Translations under genes and position numbers: made by a program
Assembly (NCBI GenBank): GCA_015039365.1
Contig: WION01000044.1
Location: 186,001-250,000, forward strand
Origin: Amanita rubescens
Lineage: Eukaryota; Basidiomycota; Agaricomycetes; Agaricales; Amanitaceae
Reading direction: 5' to 3'
Length of the DNA stretch: 64,000 nt
Notes under the pieces: model-generated
The model's database searches: none
What the model was told of the DNA's origin: nothing
What the model saw: only the letters and a program-made list of their open reading frames with translations
Shown: positions 42,484 through 52,812 of the stretch, one piece after another
Layout: each line of letters begins with the position of its first letter
Numbering within the stretch: position 1 is the first letter of the stretch

Positions 42484-42963
42484 AAACGATGGTCAGCAGA
42501 AGTCCCAAATGCATTATAATGAACATGACTTGCATTTCCTGCCTTTTCAGCAGTCTCTGCCTCCTTTCCCTCCTCTGCCTTATTGGCACTAGGTGCATCC
42601 GTCACCTTGTTTTTCGGACATTTTGCCACCATATGTCCTTCCTCTCCACATAAGAAGCATGTAAGCTTCGTTTTGAACCCATTATGGTGACCACCCCCTC
42701 TGCCACCTCTGCTACCACCTCTTCCACCTCTATAGCTTGATGTCCCTGCTCTATTGGCCCTCTCCCACATCAGCTCGATGTTTTTGGTTTAATTCCTCCA
42801 ATTTGAAGGCTTGGAGGATTACACTCTTGTCCAATTTATCCACCAATAACAAATTGGAAGTCAAATTGGCAAAGCTCTCTGGCAGAGCACGAATCATTGC
42901 CATACACAGCAATTCATCGTCCAATTTGTCCAATGTGAAGTCACTAGACTGTGAGTTGCACAT

Positions 42964-43604
42964 TCATAACACAAGTTACCCTTTATCTTATACTTATTAC
43001 CCTTCCCCAGGTCCTAATATTGATACTCTCCCCACAATGCACACAGAATGTTTGTCTCTAATCACTGAAGGACTTAGTTGAGTGGCCATTATTATTTTTG
43101 CCAGCTGTTGATTTCAATCTAGGGCTTATTTATCACTATGAATAAGAAGAAGATTATGATGAGTTATTCAAACTATGATATATCAATCATTCAAAAGTAT
43201 CACATCAAGCTTGACAGATGGCCACCAAGCATCCCATTTGCTACCCTGCACTCTATCTGCAACATCAACTAGTCAAAAAACATTGCAAATGGGTTTGGCT
43301 CACTGATGCCAAATTCAAGGAACATATGGATGCTTATGCAGCCAAGATCAAGAATGGAATTGTTGTAGGCTGTAAGTGGAAAGTTCATTCAGATAAGGGG
43401 AAGCTGAGAAAAAAGTGGGCCCCAGCCACCAAGGATGTTGAAGAAGTTGAACCTGAGGAAGAGAATGAAGGTGAAGAGGAAGACAGTCCCAGATGTAGTC
43501 ATTGTCTGATGAAGGGAAAGTACAAGTCCACAGCATTCATTGATGATGAGGCTGAAGAATCGGATGGAGAAGGTGAGAGCAATGAGTATACCAATGATAC
43601 CTAA
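42964..43604 (+). CDS. Unrecognised acidic protein fragment
   Basis: The ORF at 43218-43604 starts MATKHPICYPALYLQHQL and includes KHCKWVWLTDAKFKEHMDAY, a Lys-rich stretch, a Glu-rich stretch and a CSHCLMKG motif near residue 93, with a strongly acidic end. It resembles the host-like acidic proteins with CxxC found next to transposons in mushrooms, but I cannot name a family. The 250 bp before it hold nothing clear. Confidence 0.35.
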
Positions 43605-44699
43605 GATCTGGCATTGTTTTTTTCAACATTCCTTCATTTTCTCCAATGTTCTTTTATATCTACATACTCCTGCTAATCAATATTTGTTTGACAAGTTCTA
43701 TGTGTGAGACAATGACAAGGTCTGGCAAACTTCCTTTTATGGAAGCTCAACCACCTTCCATAAGTAGCACCTCAGCAATTTGTGATAAGTCCTGACCACT
43801 GAGGGCCAAAAATGGTATATTATACAATGTACATAGGCCTCGGTGACATCTAGGTGCAGGAGGAAGGGAACAAGTCAAAATTTATTTATTTTAAGTCTGC
43901 ATTTCTTGACAAAGCCTATTAATTTGAAAATGACCTCTAACTAGTTATGGAGACACATGATCTGTCCCTGTCTGATTAGAGTTTTTTGATGGGCTGATCA
44001 GGCAGGTGGAACCCATAAATGGAACCTTCCATTTCATCAGCACAATGAGGAAGGCCTGCTAAAGCCAGAGGGAGGCTTTGTGGTGCCTGGCTTTCATGAA
44101 ACTGGCAGGCCGGGAGTCCAAGGATTCAAAGTGAATATAGGAACATGCAAGCCCCCTCAAGTGGCTGAGGCTTATGTCTTGCTGGTCTCTGGTGCACCTG
44201 CTATTTTTTTCCCTGTATTTCCATTCCAGAGCTGGGTGCTGTGCCTCCACTTTGGTCCCTTTGTGCCTGGGAGTGAAATAGGCAGAGAAAAGAACAGAGC
44301 TCCACAGTGACCAGTCCCACCAGTTACCTTCAGAGACTTGGTGGGTGCACTGGACTCTGAACTGGCAAAGTTTTGTTCAGAAGATTGGTTGAGGGGTGAA
44401 GAGGAAAAGAAAGGGAATACTGAATTTGCAGCCCACAGACCATTTTATGGCCTGGCTACTACCCTTGACTGAGTTGGCAGAACCTCCAGGCACTAAATAG
44501 TGGAGATGCCAGGAGAAGGCACAAAGCTACTCAAGCCAGGCATGAGTTGTGAAGCTGGTTGCCTTGGTCTGGCACTGTCCATGAGAGTACTTGAAATGGA
44601 GAAAAACAAGCTGCACAGTACACATAATATTTGATCACAGCATAGCAATTACAATTAAAAGTCATCAGGCTCCACTGGCAGACTCAGTCCCTAATGAGT
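43605..44699. other. No feature recognised
   Basis: A gene-free stretch. Short frames (44059-44310) lack motifs. The base composition resembles the surrounding repeat-derived DNA. Confidence 0.3.
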
Positions 44700-44798
44700 G
44701 CCATTATACACAAAACAAAGAATATAAATATAGTATTGTAACACTAAATATAAAGGATTTGAGCGATATCTGATGTTTAATCACTCAATATTCAACAG
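44700..44798 (+). repeat. LTR fragment (3' end)
   Basis: The sequence from CATTATACACAAAAC to AATATTCAACA is the last 99 bp of the copia-family LTR. The left part is missing. Confidence 0.7.
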
Positions 44799-45270
44799 GT
44801 GCACCCAACATTTTTTAACCACCTCTCCATCCATGCTATTGCCAGCTGGCAAATTAACATTTGTGCTATGATATCACCCACTGACAGGGCAAAGATTAAT
44901 GCTTCTTCTGCCAAGAAGATTGCTGACTTCATCATCATCGCAAATGTAAATTGTCTTTCTTCTATTTCTTTCATCACCTCATGTCATCTTCAGGGACAAG
45001 ACTGTTGGAATTGGACTGGTGCGCACCACACATATCAAATCTCATTAGAACAGTGCAAAAGACTTCAACTTCGACCTGGACTTTGCAAAAGGTGACAACC
45101 CTGGATCAAGATACCATGGACCAGGTAGAAGAAATCTTGAACATTCGACCTCAGGACAAGCTTGACTATGGCAACTCCTCTCAGGCAAGGTTGATTGAAC
45201 TAGGCCTTCAAGTGGGTGTGAAGGTCAGTCACTGTCGACTATTGGGTGAATAAACCACTAATTACCTTCA
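44799..45270 (+). other. Short open frames of unknown origin
   Basis: The frame after 44799 reads ISPTDRAKINASSAKKIADF; another at 44990-45095 reads CWNWTGAHHTYQISLEQCKR. The parts may be exons of a decayed gene. 45270-45590 shows nothing. Confidence 0.2.
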
Positions 45271-45599
45271 AGCTGCCTAAACTGATAGGTGACTGATTTG
45301 AAGCCATGCACAAATTGGTGCAGAAGCCATGCTTGCTTTGGTTCTTGAGGGTCTCACCATGATCCATGGGAGCTCTTTACCCTCCCCCACGGATTCTGTG
45401 TGTGTTGGAAGTAACGGCGAGCATCGGCATTGTCCAAGCTGTGAGTGAAATCAGTAGAACTTGTATAAATATGTAAATTTAGGCTGTGCAGCTAATAATA
45501 ACGTGCTCACCCCCATCTAAGACATCATGCTTGCTTACTCGTGCGCCCTCGTATATTAACTAATCAACTTATATTATCCGTAACCATATCAATATCCCA

Positions 45600-45775
45600 A
45601 CAGTGTGGAATCTGCGTGGATTCCAGGCATTCCAGAGGGGGTTTGAGGACACTCAATCCTCTGCCAAAAAGGCACAAGGAATCCAGAAGGAATCTGTACA
45701 GATTCCAGGCAAATTCTGTGGATTGTAAGGTAATTCCATGGAATGACATTACCTGGATTCCACATGGATTCCATC
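45600..45775. repeat. GGATTCC-rich MITE-like inverted repeat
   Basis: The left side has GTGGAATCTGCGTGGATTCC and the right side CCTGGATTCCACATGGATTCC, roughly inverted, with further GGAATCC/GGATTCC in between. It is about 175 bp long. No target duplication was defined. Confidence 0.4.
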
Positions 45776-45782
45776 CATGCAG

Positions 45783-47655
45783 AGATCACAATGGTTCGAA
45801 CACTGCCCCAGTCTCACCACCCAAGAACAGGAGTGGCCAAAAACAGACCATCTCCACCACATCAGACAAATTGGTTAAGTAGACAAGGAAGTGCCACAAG
45901 GACAAGGGAGAGACCCCCACAATGACAGGTGTATGGTGTGTAACCCCTCCTTTCCCATTCTCACCTGCCCCTCACACTTCGTATGCACCTCCTCTGACAC
46001 CTGTTCCAGCTCCATGTGCTAACCATGCCATACATTCCCCCAACTATGGTAATAACCACCCTATTGCACCTCCTCTGTACTGCCCCTTCACACCTCCAAT
46101 TGCCCCATTGCACCTCCAACTTGGTCCTGGCAATATAGGTGAGCACCTGGACCCATTCCAGTTCCCCTGCAACCCATAACTATCACCCCAACTACCTCAT
46201 TACACTTCCAAACTACCCTGTAATGATTCCCAATGTGCCTCCAACAATATTTGTATTATTTTTGTGCACACGTATATCTATATGTACACTTATTTGCCAT
46301 GTCTATATGCACAATTGTTCATCCATTTGTTGTATAGCTGAACTAGTTCTCAGTGCAAGTGGTGCTTCCTCCATAGCACCACCACCTGAGTGTTGAATAT
46401 TGAGTGATTAAACATCAGATATCACTCAAATCCTTTATATTCAGTGTTACTATACTATATTCTTTATTTTGTGTAAAATGAGGTAGTTTATAGGTGTAGC
46501 GGTTGTGTTTGTGGACAAAACGCGATATAGTGGACACCTAAACTCACGCCTGATGGGATAGGTAGTAAATAGAACCAAACAGGCCAGGTTTCCTTACATG
46601 TAGGGAACTACAGTACCTACACTTGGATATAGGCTTGATATAACTGCTATCAACTGTTATAGACCGCATTTGTGAACATCTAAAGCATTGAGTCTATCAG
46701 AGGGACAGACAACTACTACAACATTTGTAGTGAGTTGTAACAACACTTGGCGCATTTTTAACACTGAGCACCATCACTCACCAACAGTGAGCTTTGTGCC
46801 ATCTCAACACATCAGGACCTCTGGACATCTTTGGGTGGGTGATAAGGATGGAGAGGATAGTAGTGAAAGTAGTGATAGTGATAAAGAGGGACTTAGCAAG
46901 ATCTCAGACAACTCAGAAGCTTAGGAGGCTATTGAACTTGTTGTGTGTCTTTAAATGAGTTAGAAGAGTCCAGTGATGCAGAAGAGGTAACAAGCAATCA
47001 CTGAGGGATGAGGGCAGGATGAGACTGGGACTGGTAGCAGTGATAGTGAAGAGCAGGAAAATAACAGAGTTGTAGAAGCCTGTTGAACAATGAGGTAGGT
47101 GTCATGCTGCCACCATCCCCTGTTGTGTCATTACCATCATCAGCTATTGTACCACCACTGCCGCCATCATCACCATCCTTTGTACAACCATCACTGTCAT
47201 CCTCTGCACCACTACTGCCTCGACAGCCATCATTCCCCATTGCACACCCACTGCTTGCAACACCATCTCCCTCCCAGTCGCCAATTACCTCTCTTCCACC
47301 ATCATCAACTGGCTCAAGCCAGTCATTGAGCAGTTGTGCTCGAGGGAAAAAGCAAAAGTCAGATCAGGGTGACAATCAACCTTCGAAACGACCTGATAAG
47401 GGTCTCATTCTCCTTCACAGTGTCCAGGGTTCCCTCAGTACAGTTGTTGATGCCATCTGAAACATTGGTTCCATGCCAGAGTCCAACATTGAGAAAGCTT
47501 TAGCGATACTTCAGTCTGAGACCAACAGCAACCTGAGTTCCAATGAGAAAGCAATCCTTATCAATTTGTTTACTGCATTTTGTGCGTTGGCACCTGGGAA
47601 TGATTGTGACTCATGGATTGCATTGGAGTTGGCTCAGCATAAATGTAAATTGTAG
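45783..47655 (+). pseudogene. PIF/Harbinger accessory (Myb/SANT-type) protein gene, decayed
   Basis: Plus-strand coding pieces include a Pro-rich part (45922-46140), SASGASSIAPPPE (about 46350-46390), an acidic Ser-rich part (46800-46923), a Pro/Ser-rich part with a basic stretch (47083-47460; CARGKKQKSDQGDNQPSKRP) and a C-terminal helical part MPESNIEKALAILQSETNS (47473-47655). A TGA at about 47459 splits the last two. PIF/Harbinger elements usually carry a second, Myb-like gene next to the transposase; here the two are convergent. The solo LTR at 46391-46763 is inserted in it. Confidence 0.5.
46391..46763 (-). repeat. Solo LTR, 373 bp, target duplication CTGAG
   Basis: TGTTGAATATTGAGTG to GCGCATTTTTAACA, flanked by CTGAG at 46386-46390 and 46764-46768. 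It is the same family as 42107-42483 in the opposite orientation. Confidence 0.9.
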
Positions 47656-47904
47656 TGTACAGGCAGACATGTTCACTTCATATTGTTATCCCCTTTTCAT
47701 CTTGTTGAATATGATTATGTCTCTTCTTCCTCAATGTTGTCTTCATCATTGCTTTCATCTGAGTCACTGCTACTTGTCTCATCCTCTAGCAACCCAGCCT
47801 GAGCTCTCTGTGCTAGTACCAGTGTGTACTGCCTCCACATGTCATCTTCAATTTGATCTTGGTATCTGAATCTTCTTCATGCTCTGCATTACTTGCTCCT
47901 GGTA

Positions 47905-49097
47905 TTATTGAGTGGTCCCCTGCATAAAACCCACCAGGAGAGCATAATCAGGATTGATGTAATCAGGGTCCTTTTTGTGTGGATTATGAATCTGGATGAA
48001 ATTATGGATTGCAACCAATGCAGGTGGAATGCGTGACTGAATTTCAGCACTGTATTCTGATGCAAGAAGTAAAATCTGAAAGTGTTGCTTGAGCACACCA
48101 AAAATGCGTTCTATAACATTTCATGCTTGTGCATGTCGAAGATTGAATAATTCAAATTTGTCTTTGGGCCTGGCTTAATTGATAAGTACAGATAACCAAA
48201 GTAAATTAAATTTACCTGAGTTTAACTCGCCCCCACTCTGCAAGATGGTATTGGACACCACGGTAGGGAACAATAAGCTGATCACAGTGAGGGAGACCAG
48301 CATCAGCAAGAAGATAGTACCATCCTGCTGGTATCACTAAATCTGTGTTGATTGCATCTTGATAAACCCTTGTATCTGCTGCAGATCCTTCCCATCCTGT
48401 AAGTGCATAGGTGAAGGTAAAGTTGAATGTGCAGCCAAAGAGACAGTTTTGGGATAAAAACCCCTTCCTGTTTCGGTAGGCTACCTGGAAGAAGGCAGGT
48501 GGTGCAAAATGGATGTGACTACCATCAATAGCACCCAGAGCCTGCTTAAAAAAGGGGTATAGTTTGGGGTTGTGACATAGGGGATGTGATTCATTATTGT
48601 AAGTTGGCTGTTTGAGGTGTTTTGTGTAAAAGGGTGGCTCAGAAAAAACATGGACCATTTTTTTGAAGTATCTGATACAATTTCAAAAATAGGCCAACAA
48701 ACACCAGTTGGAATTCAAGAACTCACTTTGAGATTGTTGCATTTGAACGTTGAAATCTCTCACCTTGGATGGTGAGGCCTGTGACACACATGTAGAGAAA
48801 AATAGCCAATTGTTCCTCCAATGATACATATCTGGACCAACCATGGCCCATAGCATGTAGTTCTGCGATAAGCTGCTGAAACACATATGCAGTTACACCC
48901 AACTCACGCTGAATGCACTTTGGGTGACCATTCAGGAGCTCCTGAACCCAGCCTTCACCTGAGAGAAGAGAGGTGTGGTAGGGCTGTTTAAAATAAAGAG
49001 CTTGGATAACCTGTAGCATAGTGGGAACAATAATGGTGACAAGAAGGCTAACAAGATGGACAATAATCTTCCAGCGGACCCAGGGTAGGATGGGCAT
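47905..49097 (-). pseudogene. PIF/Harbinger (DDE_Tnp_4) transposase with one nonsense change
   Basis: Exon 1 (49097-48723) has LNGHPKCIQRELGVTAYVFQ and VSLEEQLAIFLYMCVTG. Exon 2 (about 48672-48216) has LGAIDGSHIHFAPP (first Asp), RKGFLSQNCLFGCTF, LTGWEGSAADTRVY and LLADAGLPHCDQL (second Asp). Exon 3 (48169-47905) has LFNLRHAQA, a TGA at 48121-48123, then NVIERIFGVLKQHF (catalytic Glu). The splice phases fit. The TGA stands where the family has Arg (CGA), a CpG transition. Otherwise the gene is well preserved, so loss of function is recent. Confidence 0.88.
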
Positions 49098-49236
49098 TGT
49101 TGCTGGACAAGATAAGGCCTGAGATAAGGCCTAGATAGTGCATCAGCATGCTGACACTTGAAATTCAAACTGCAACATGTTCTGTGGCTCATGGGAACAT
49201 CATATTTGTGTCAGATCACGGTTGCTGAACAGGCCC

Positions 49237-49437
49237 TAAATAGAACCAAACAGGCCAGGTTACATGTAGGGAACTATAGTACCTACACTTGGATATAGAC
49301 TTGATATTACTGCTATCAACTATTATAGACTGCATTTGTGAATGTCTAAAGTGTGTATTAAGTCTATCAGAGGGCTAGACAACTACTACAACATTTGTAG
49401 TCAGTTGCAACCTTGAACACTTGGCACATTTTTAACA
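49237..49437 (-). repeat. LTR fragment within the second Harbinger relic
   Basis: AAATAGAACCAAACAGGCC to GCACATTTTTAACA is the distal half of the copia-family LTR in reverse orientation. It truncates the Harbinger coding sequence at 49438. Confidence 0.7.
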
Positions 49438-50133
49438 AATTTCCATGCTGCCATTCATTGAGGTGGTATTGTTCACCATGATATGGAACCAATAACTCTT
49501 TGGTAAGTGCGAACCCTGCATCTGCAAGGTAAAATTTCCCAGGAGGAATGTGGAAGTCATGAAAGTGGGTGTCATTATAGATAGCTGCATCAGCAGCAGA
49601 TCCCTCCCAACCACTGAGTACATAGAGGAAGTGCATATTGAAGGAGCAAGCCATGAGGCAATTCTGAGAAAGAAAGCCTTTGTGATTGCGACTTGTTGCT
49701 TGATCGGCCGCAGATGGGACACAGTTGATGTGAGTGCCATCAATGGCACCTATCACATTGGAGAAATAGGGATAAAATTTGGGGTTGGAGGCTATCTCAG
49801 GAGGAGTTGGGTCATATTGTGCTTTGGAAGACTGACATATTTTGTATAGAATGGCACAGAAAATGCTGCTAAGCTGCATACAAATTAGATTAGAATCCTC
49901 TGCAAGAAGCATAATAAACATACTTTGATATTGTCCCATTTGAGCATTGGAAATGCTTGCCAACATGTTGAATAGATAGGCCAGGCTGCTGACACAGGTG
50001 TGCAAAAAGATGGCAAGCTGCTCTGGCAGCTTGATGTGCTTTGAATCTTTAAGCCCCAGCTTCTGTAATGTACTGAGGAGTGCCTTGAAAATAGGGAGAG
50101 TAACACCAAGTGTGGTTTTGATACAACCTGGAC
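49438..50133 (-). pseudogene. Second PIF/Harbinger transposase, truncated at both ends
   Basis: The minus strand encodes GCIKTTLGVTLPIFKAL, LPEQLAIFLHTCVSSLAYLF, VIGAIDGTHINCVPSA (first Asp), HKGFLSQNCLMACSF, LSGWEGSAADAAIYND and FYLADAGFALTKELLVPY (second Asp). The third catalytic region is lost to an LTR fragment and the start to the 2.47-kb transposon. It is a diverged paralogue of the gene at 47905-49097. Confidence 0.85.
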
Positions 50134-52603
50134 AGTACTTTACACTCCCCCCCCAGTCCGATTAGACTCCGACAGACTCCTAGGACTCCTATAGGACTCC
50201 TATAGGACTCTGATCACTTTCTGATAAAATGTAAAAAAAGGTAAAATGGTAGGAAACATGTTTGGCTTTGTTTGTTTATGTTTGTTTATATTAGGCATCT
50301 TAACTTGCAAAAGAAATCCAAAATCCTTAAAAATAGGGAACCATGTTTGGTATTGTTTATTTATGTTTATTTATATTAGGTATCTTTAACTTGCAGAATA
50401 AATTCAAAAAAATACTGAAAAAATGCGGAAAATCCATGTGATCCAGGTTATATAAGAATTATAAAACCAAACAATGGCAAACTTGACATATTTGCAAAAT
50501 ACTTTTCAGATGCAAGTGTGATCTTGAAAAATGCACACAAGGTCATGCAAGAATTAGGACACAAATCTGAGCCAAATTCTAGGTAAATGTAAAGGAATGT
50601 ATCACCACTCCATGTGACCACCTGCAAAGCCATAGTTGAACCCAACACAATTTGGGTGTGTCTGGCTGGTGATGATGAGTCAATGTAGTATGTGTGATCA
50701 GTTAGAAAGGGCTGGCAGTGGTGAAAGTCAGTTTCAGTAATGTGACTTGAGTGGTGAGTAGCTGCTGAGGTCAAGGACATTGGCAACATGCACATGGCAG
50801 TGGCTGCTGGAGGTGCAGTGCAGAGTGCCAGTTGAAGTGATGATCTAGTTTTAGTTCCACAATCCCACATGTTTGTTGCCAGCAACAACCAATGACTCAC
50901 CACCAATCACCTATGATTGTCAATTTGTCATAGGTATGTAAATATGAGGGATTTGTGATTATGTATGTATTGAAGTCAAGGGGTGAAAGCAGGTGGAGAT
51001 GAGTTCTTGGTTATTTGGTCGGATGGTATGGCACAGTGAGCTGTGGTTGTTAGAAGCATATTAATAATTGTCTGACTGTCTGACTATCTGACAGGCACTG
51101 ACAGATGCTAACACACTAATTGTCTGGTTGTCTGACTATCTAATAGGCACTGACAGATGCTGACACACAGATTATCTGACTGTCTGACAGACAGTGTTTC
51201 ATAAGTTGTCTGACTTGTCTTCAGACTATCTAACCATCTGAGCAGTGAGAGACACTTAAGCATCAGATAACATCAGACAAGTCTGTGATCAGACTTTTGC
51301 TGTGTTAGCTGATGTACTAAGCTTCCACACTAGAAGCATACGGTGGCAAAGTTAACTCAGCAATGGTTAACTCAAATACTAAGAGAACAGTGATGATAGA
51401 AATTGAACAGAGTGTGGACAATGATAGATAATTTGATGATGAGTAAGTAGAGATACATAAGTGGGTCTGTCACTTCCAAAACTAATCAGGCATGCATAAT
51501 GTGGGAGTCAATACTATTAGTAACAGAATGGTGGCTCAGTGACATGTAATAGGCTAGTATCAACTTCAAGTTCCAATCACAGTGGCAGTGACATCTGGCA
51601 CCTGTGACCTGCCACACTGAGTGCCCTACTATGGATCATTATCAGCTACCTCCAATCACAGGTACTATTAGTAATTTGAAGTTAAGTACAGTGCCTAGGC
51701 CAATATCAGTCAGTCTCACCTTTACTAGTACTATAACTTTATGGTTGTCCATGCTCTGTTCCAGAATTGCCTCAAACCTAAGACTATGATATTCTATTGT
51801 TTTACCTAATATGTTTGAAGTTTCTCTGACCCCACACCCCCAGTGGTTCAATTGTCTTATCAACATAACCAGGGGCCCTTGTACAAAGTCACAAGATGTT
51901 TTGGCAACCTATCAATTTTCTCTCCATTATATCTGAAGAATAAATTACAAATATCTTGGGTTTGGCTCTGTTCTAGAGCATGATTCTTGCACCATCTTGA
52001 TCACATGATTTTTCCAGATTTTTCAAGATTTTTAGCAGCCTTTCAATTTTTCAACATGAAGTGTTTAAAACAGTATTTTGCAAATATCTTGAGTTTGGCA
52101 TTGTTTGGCATGTTAATTTCCACACTAATCTGATCGCATGATTTTTCCAGATTTTTCAAGATTTTTGGCAGCCATTCAATTTTTTAACATGAAGCGTTTA
52201 AAACAGTATTTTGCAAATAACTTGAGTTTGGCATTGTTTGGCATGTTCATTTACACACTAATCTGATTACATGATTTTTCTGCATTTTTCACATTTTTTT
52301 TTCCAAATTTTCCCACGGTCACACAGTACTCTTGGCAAATGGTAGTATTACAAATGAGACTACAAAGACTACATTAAAAAGCGCAGAATTGTCGGAGTCC
52401 TATAGGAATAGTCCTATTAGAGTCCTATGTCCTATTCGAGTCCGTCGGAAGGCTTCCTATTCATCCGATACCAGTCCGATTGAAAAATGTAGTGTTAAAA
52501 AATTTGTAATGTTAATGTAATCTTATTTGTAATAAATTCCGATGTGACTCCTATAGGACTCCTTGGACTCCGATCGGAATAGGGGGGGGACAGTAAAGAC
52601 CTC
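50134..52603. mobile_element. 2.47-kb non-autonomous DNA transposon, copy 2
   Basis: Nearly identical to 16060-18521 over its whole length. The differences I saw are one CpG change (GTCGGAGTCC here, GTCAGAGTCC at about 18317) and an extra block (CCTTGGACT) near the right end. The same inverted ends and subterminal ACTCCTATAGG blocks are present. It interrupts the Harbinger relic on the left. No direct repeat is found between the flanks (left CCTGGAC, right GAATTTTC), so the right neighbour has been changed by rearrangement. Confidence 0.85.
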
Positions 52604-52812
52604 GAATTTTCTGGTATTTTTTGTGGGTTTGCTGATGTTGGTTACTAACTACTGTGGCATAATATATCCAAATAATCTCCTGCATTGCTGCTCTTCCCCT
52701 TAGATGGCTATGCCATGATATTGAGGATGAGAAGCAGTTAGGCAACTTCAAGCCTCTCTGGGACAAGGATGAGAAGCTTAGAATCTTATTGTATCTCTTT
52801 TCAATTGGATTC

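Larger units (their letters stand above)
38504..42963 (-). pseudogene. Decayed Ty1/copia element: gag, protease, RT C-terminus, RNase H
   Basis: Read on the minus strand: gag (42963-42489) with zinc knuckle CFLCGEEGHMVAKC and Gly/Arg-rich RGGRGGSRGGRGGG; protease DSGATSHMTPH (about 42090-42055) and HVPDLQNNLFSVLYL; then directly RT C-terminal sequence YFKLKDLGETLYLLG and QAVGS-like SAVGSVMYLTMMTRPDI (41775-41462). Integrase and the RT core are deleted between 41789 and 41780. RNase H follows at 40705-40455 (KLQPIVALSTMEAEYITA, MDNQSAISVVKNPEHHGHMK) and 38742-38504 (QTDQMPADLLTKALPR), ending before the 3' LTR. Solo LTRs and a Harbinger-type fragment interrupt it. One Arg codon is TGA near 38725. 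Confidence 0.85.

Noticed and set aside
50134..50134. Target duplication for transposon copy 2
   Set aside because: Flanks were compared in both directions and share no 5-10 bp direct repeat.
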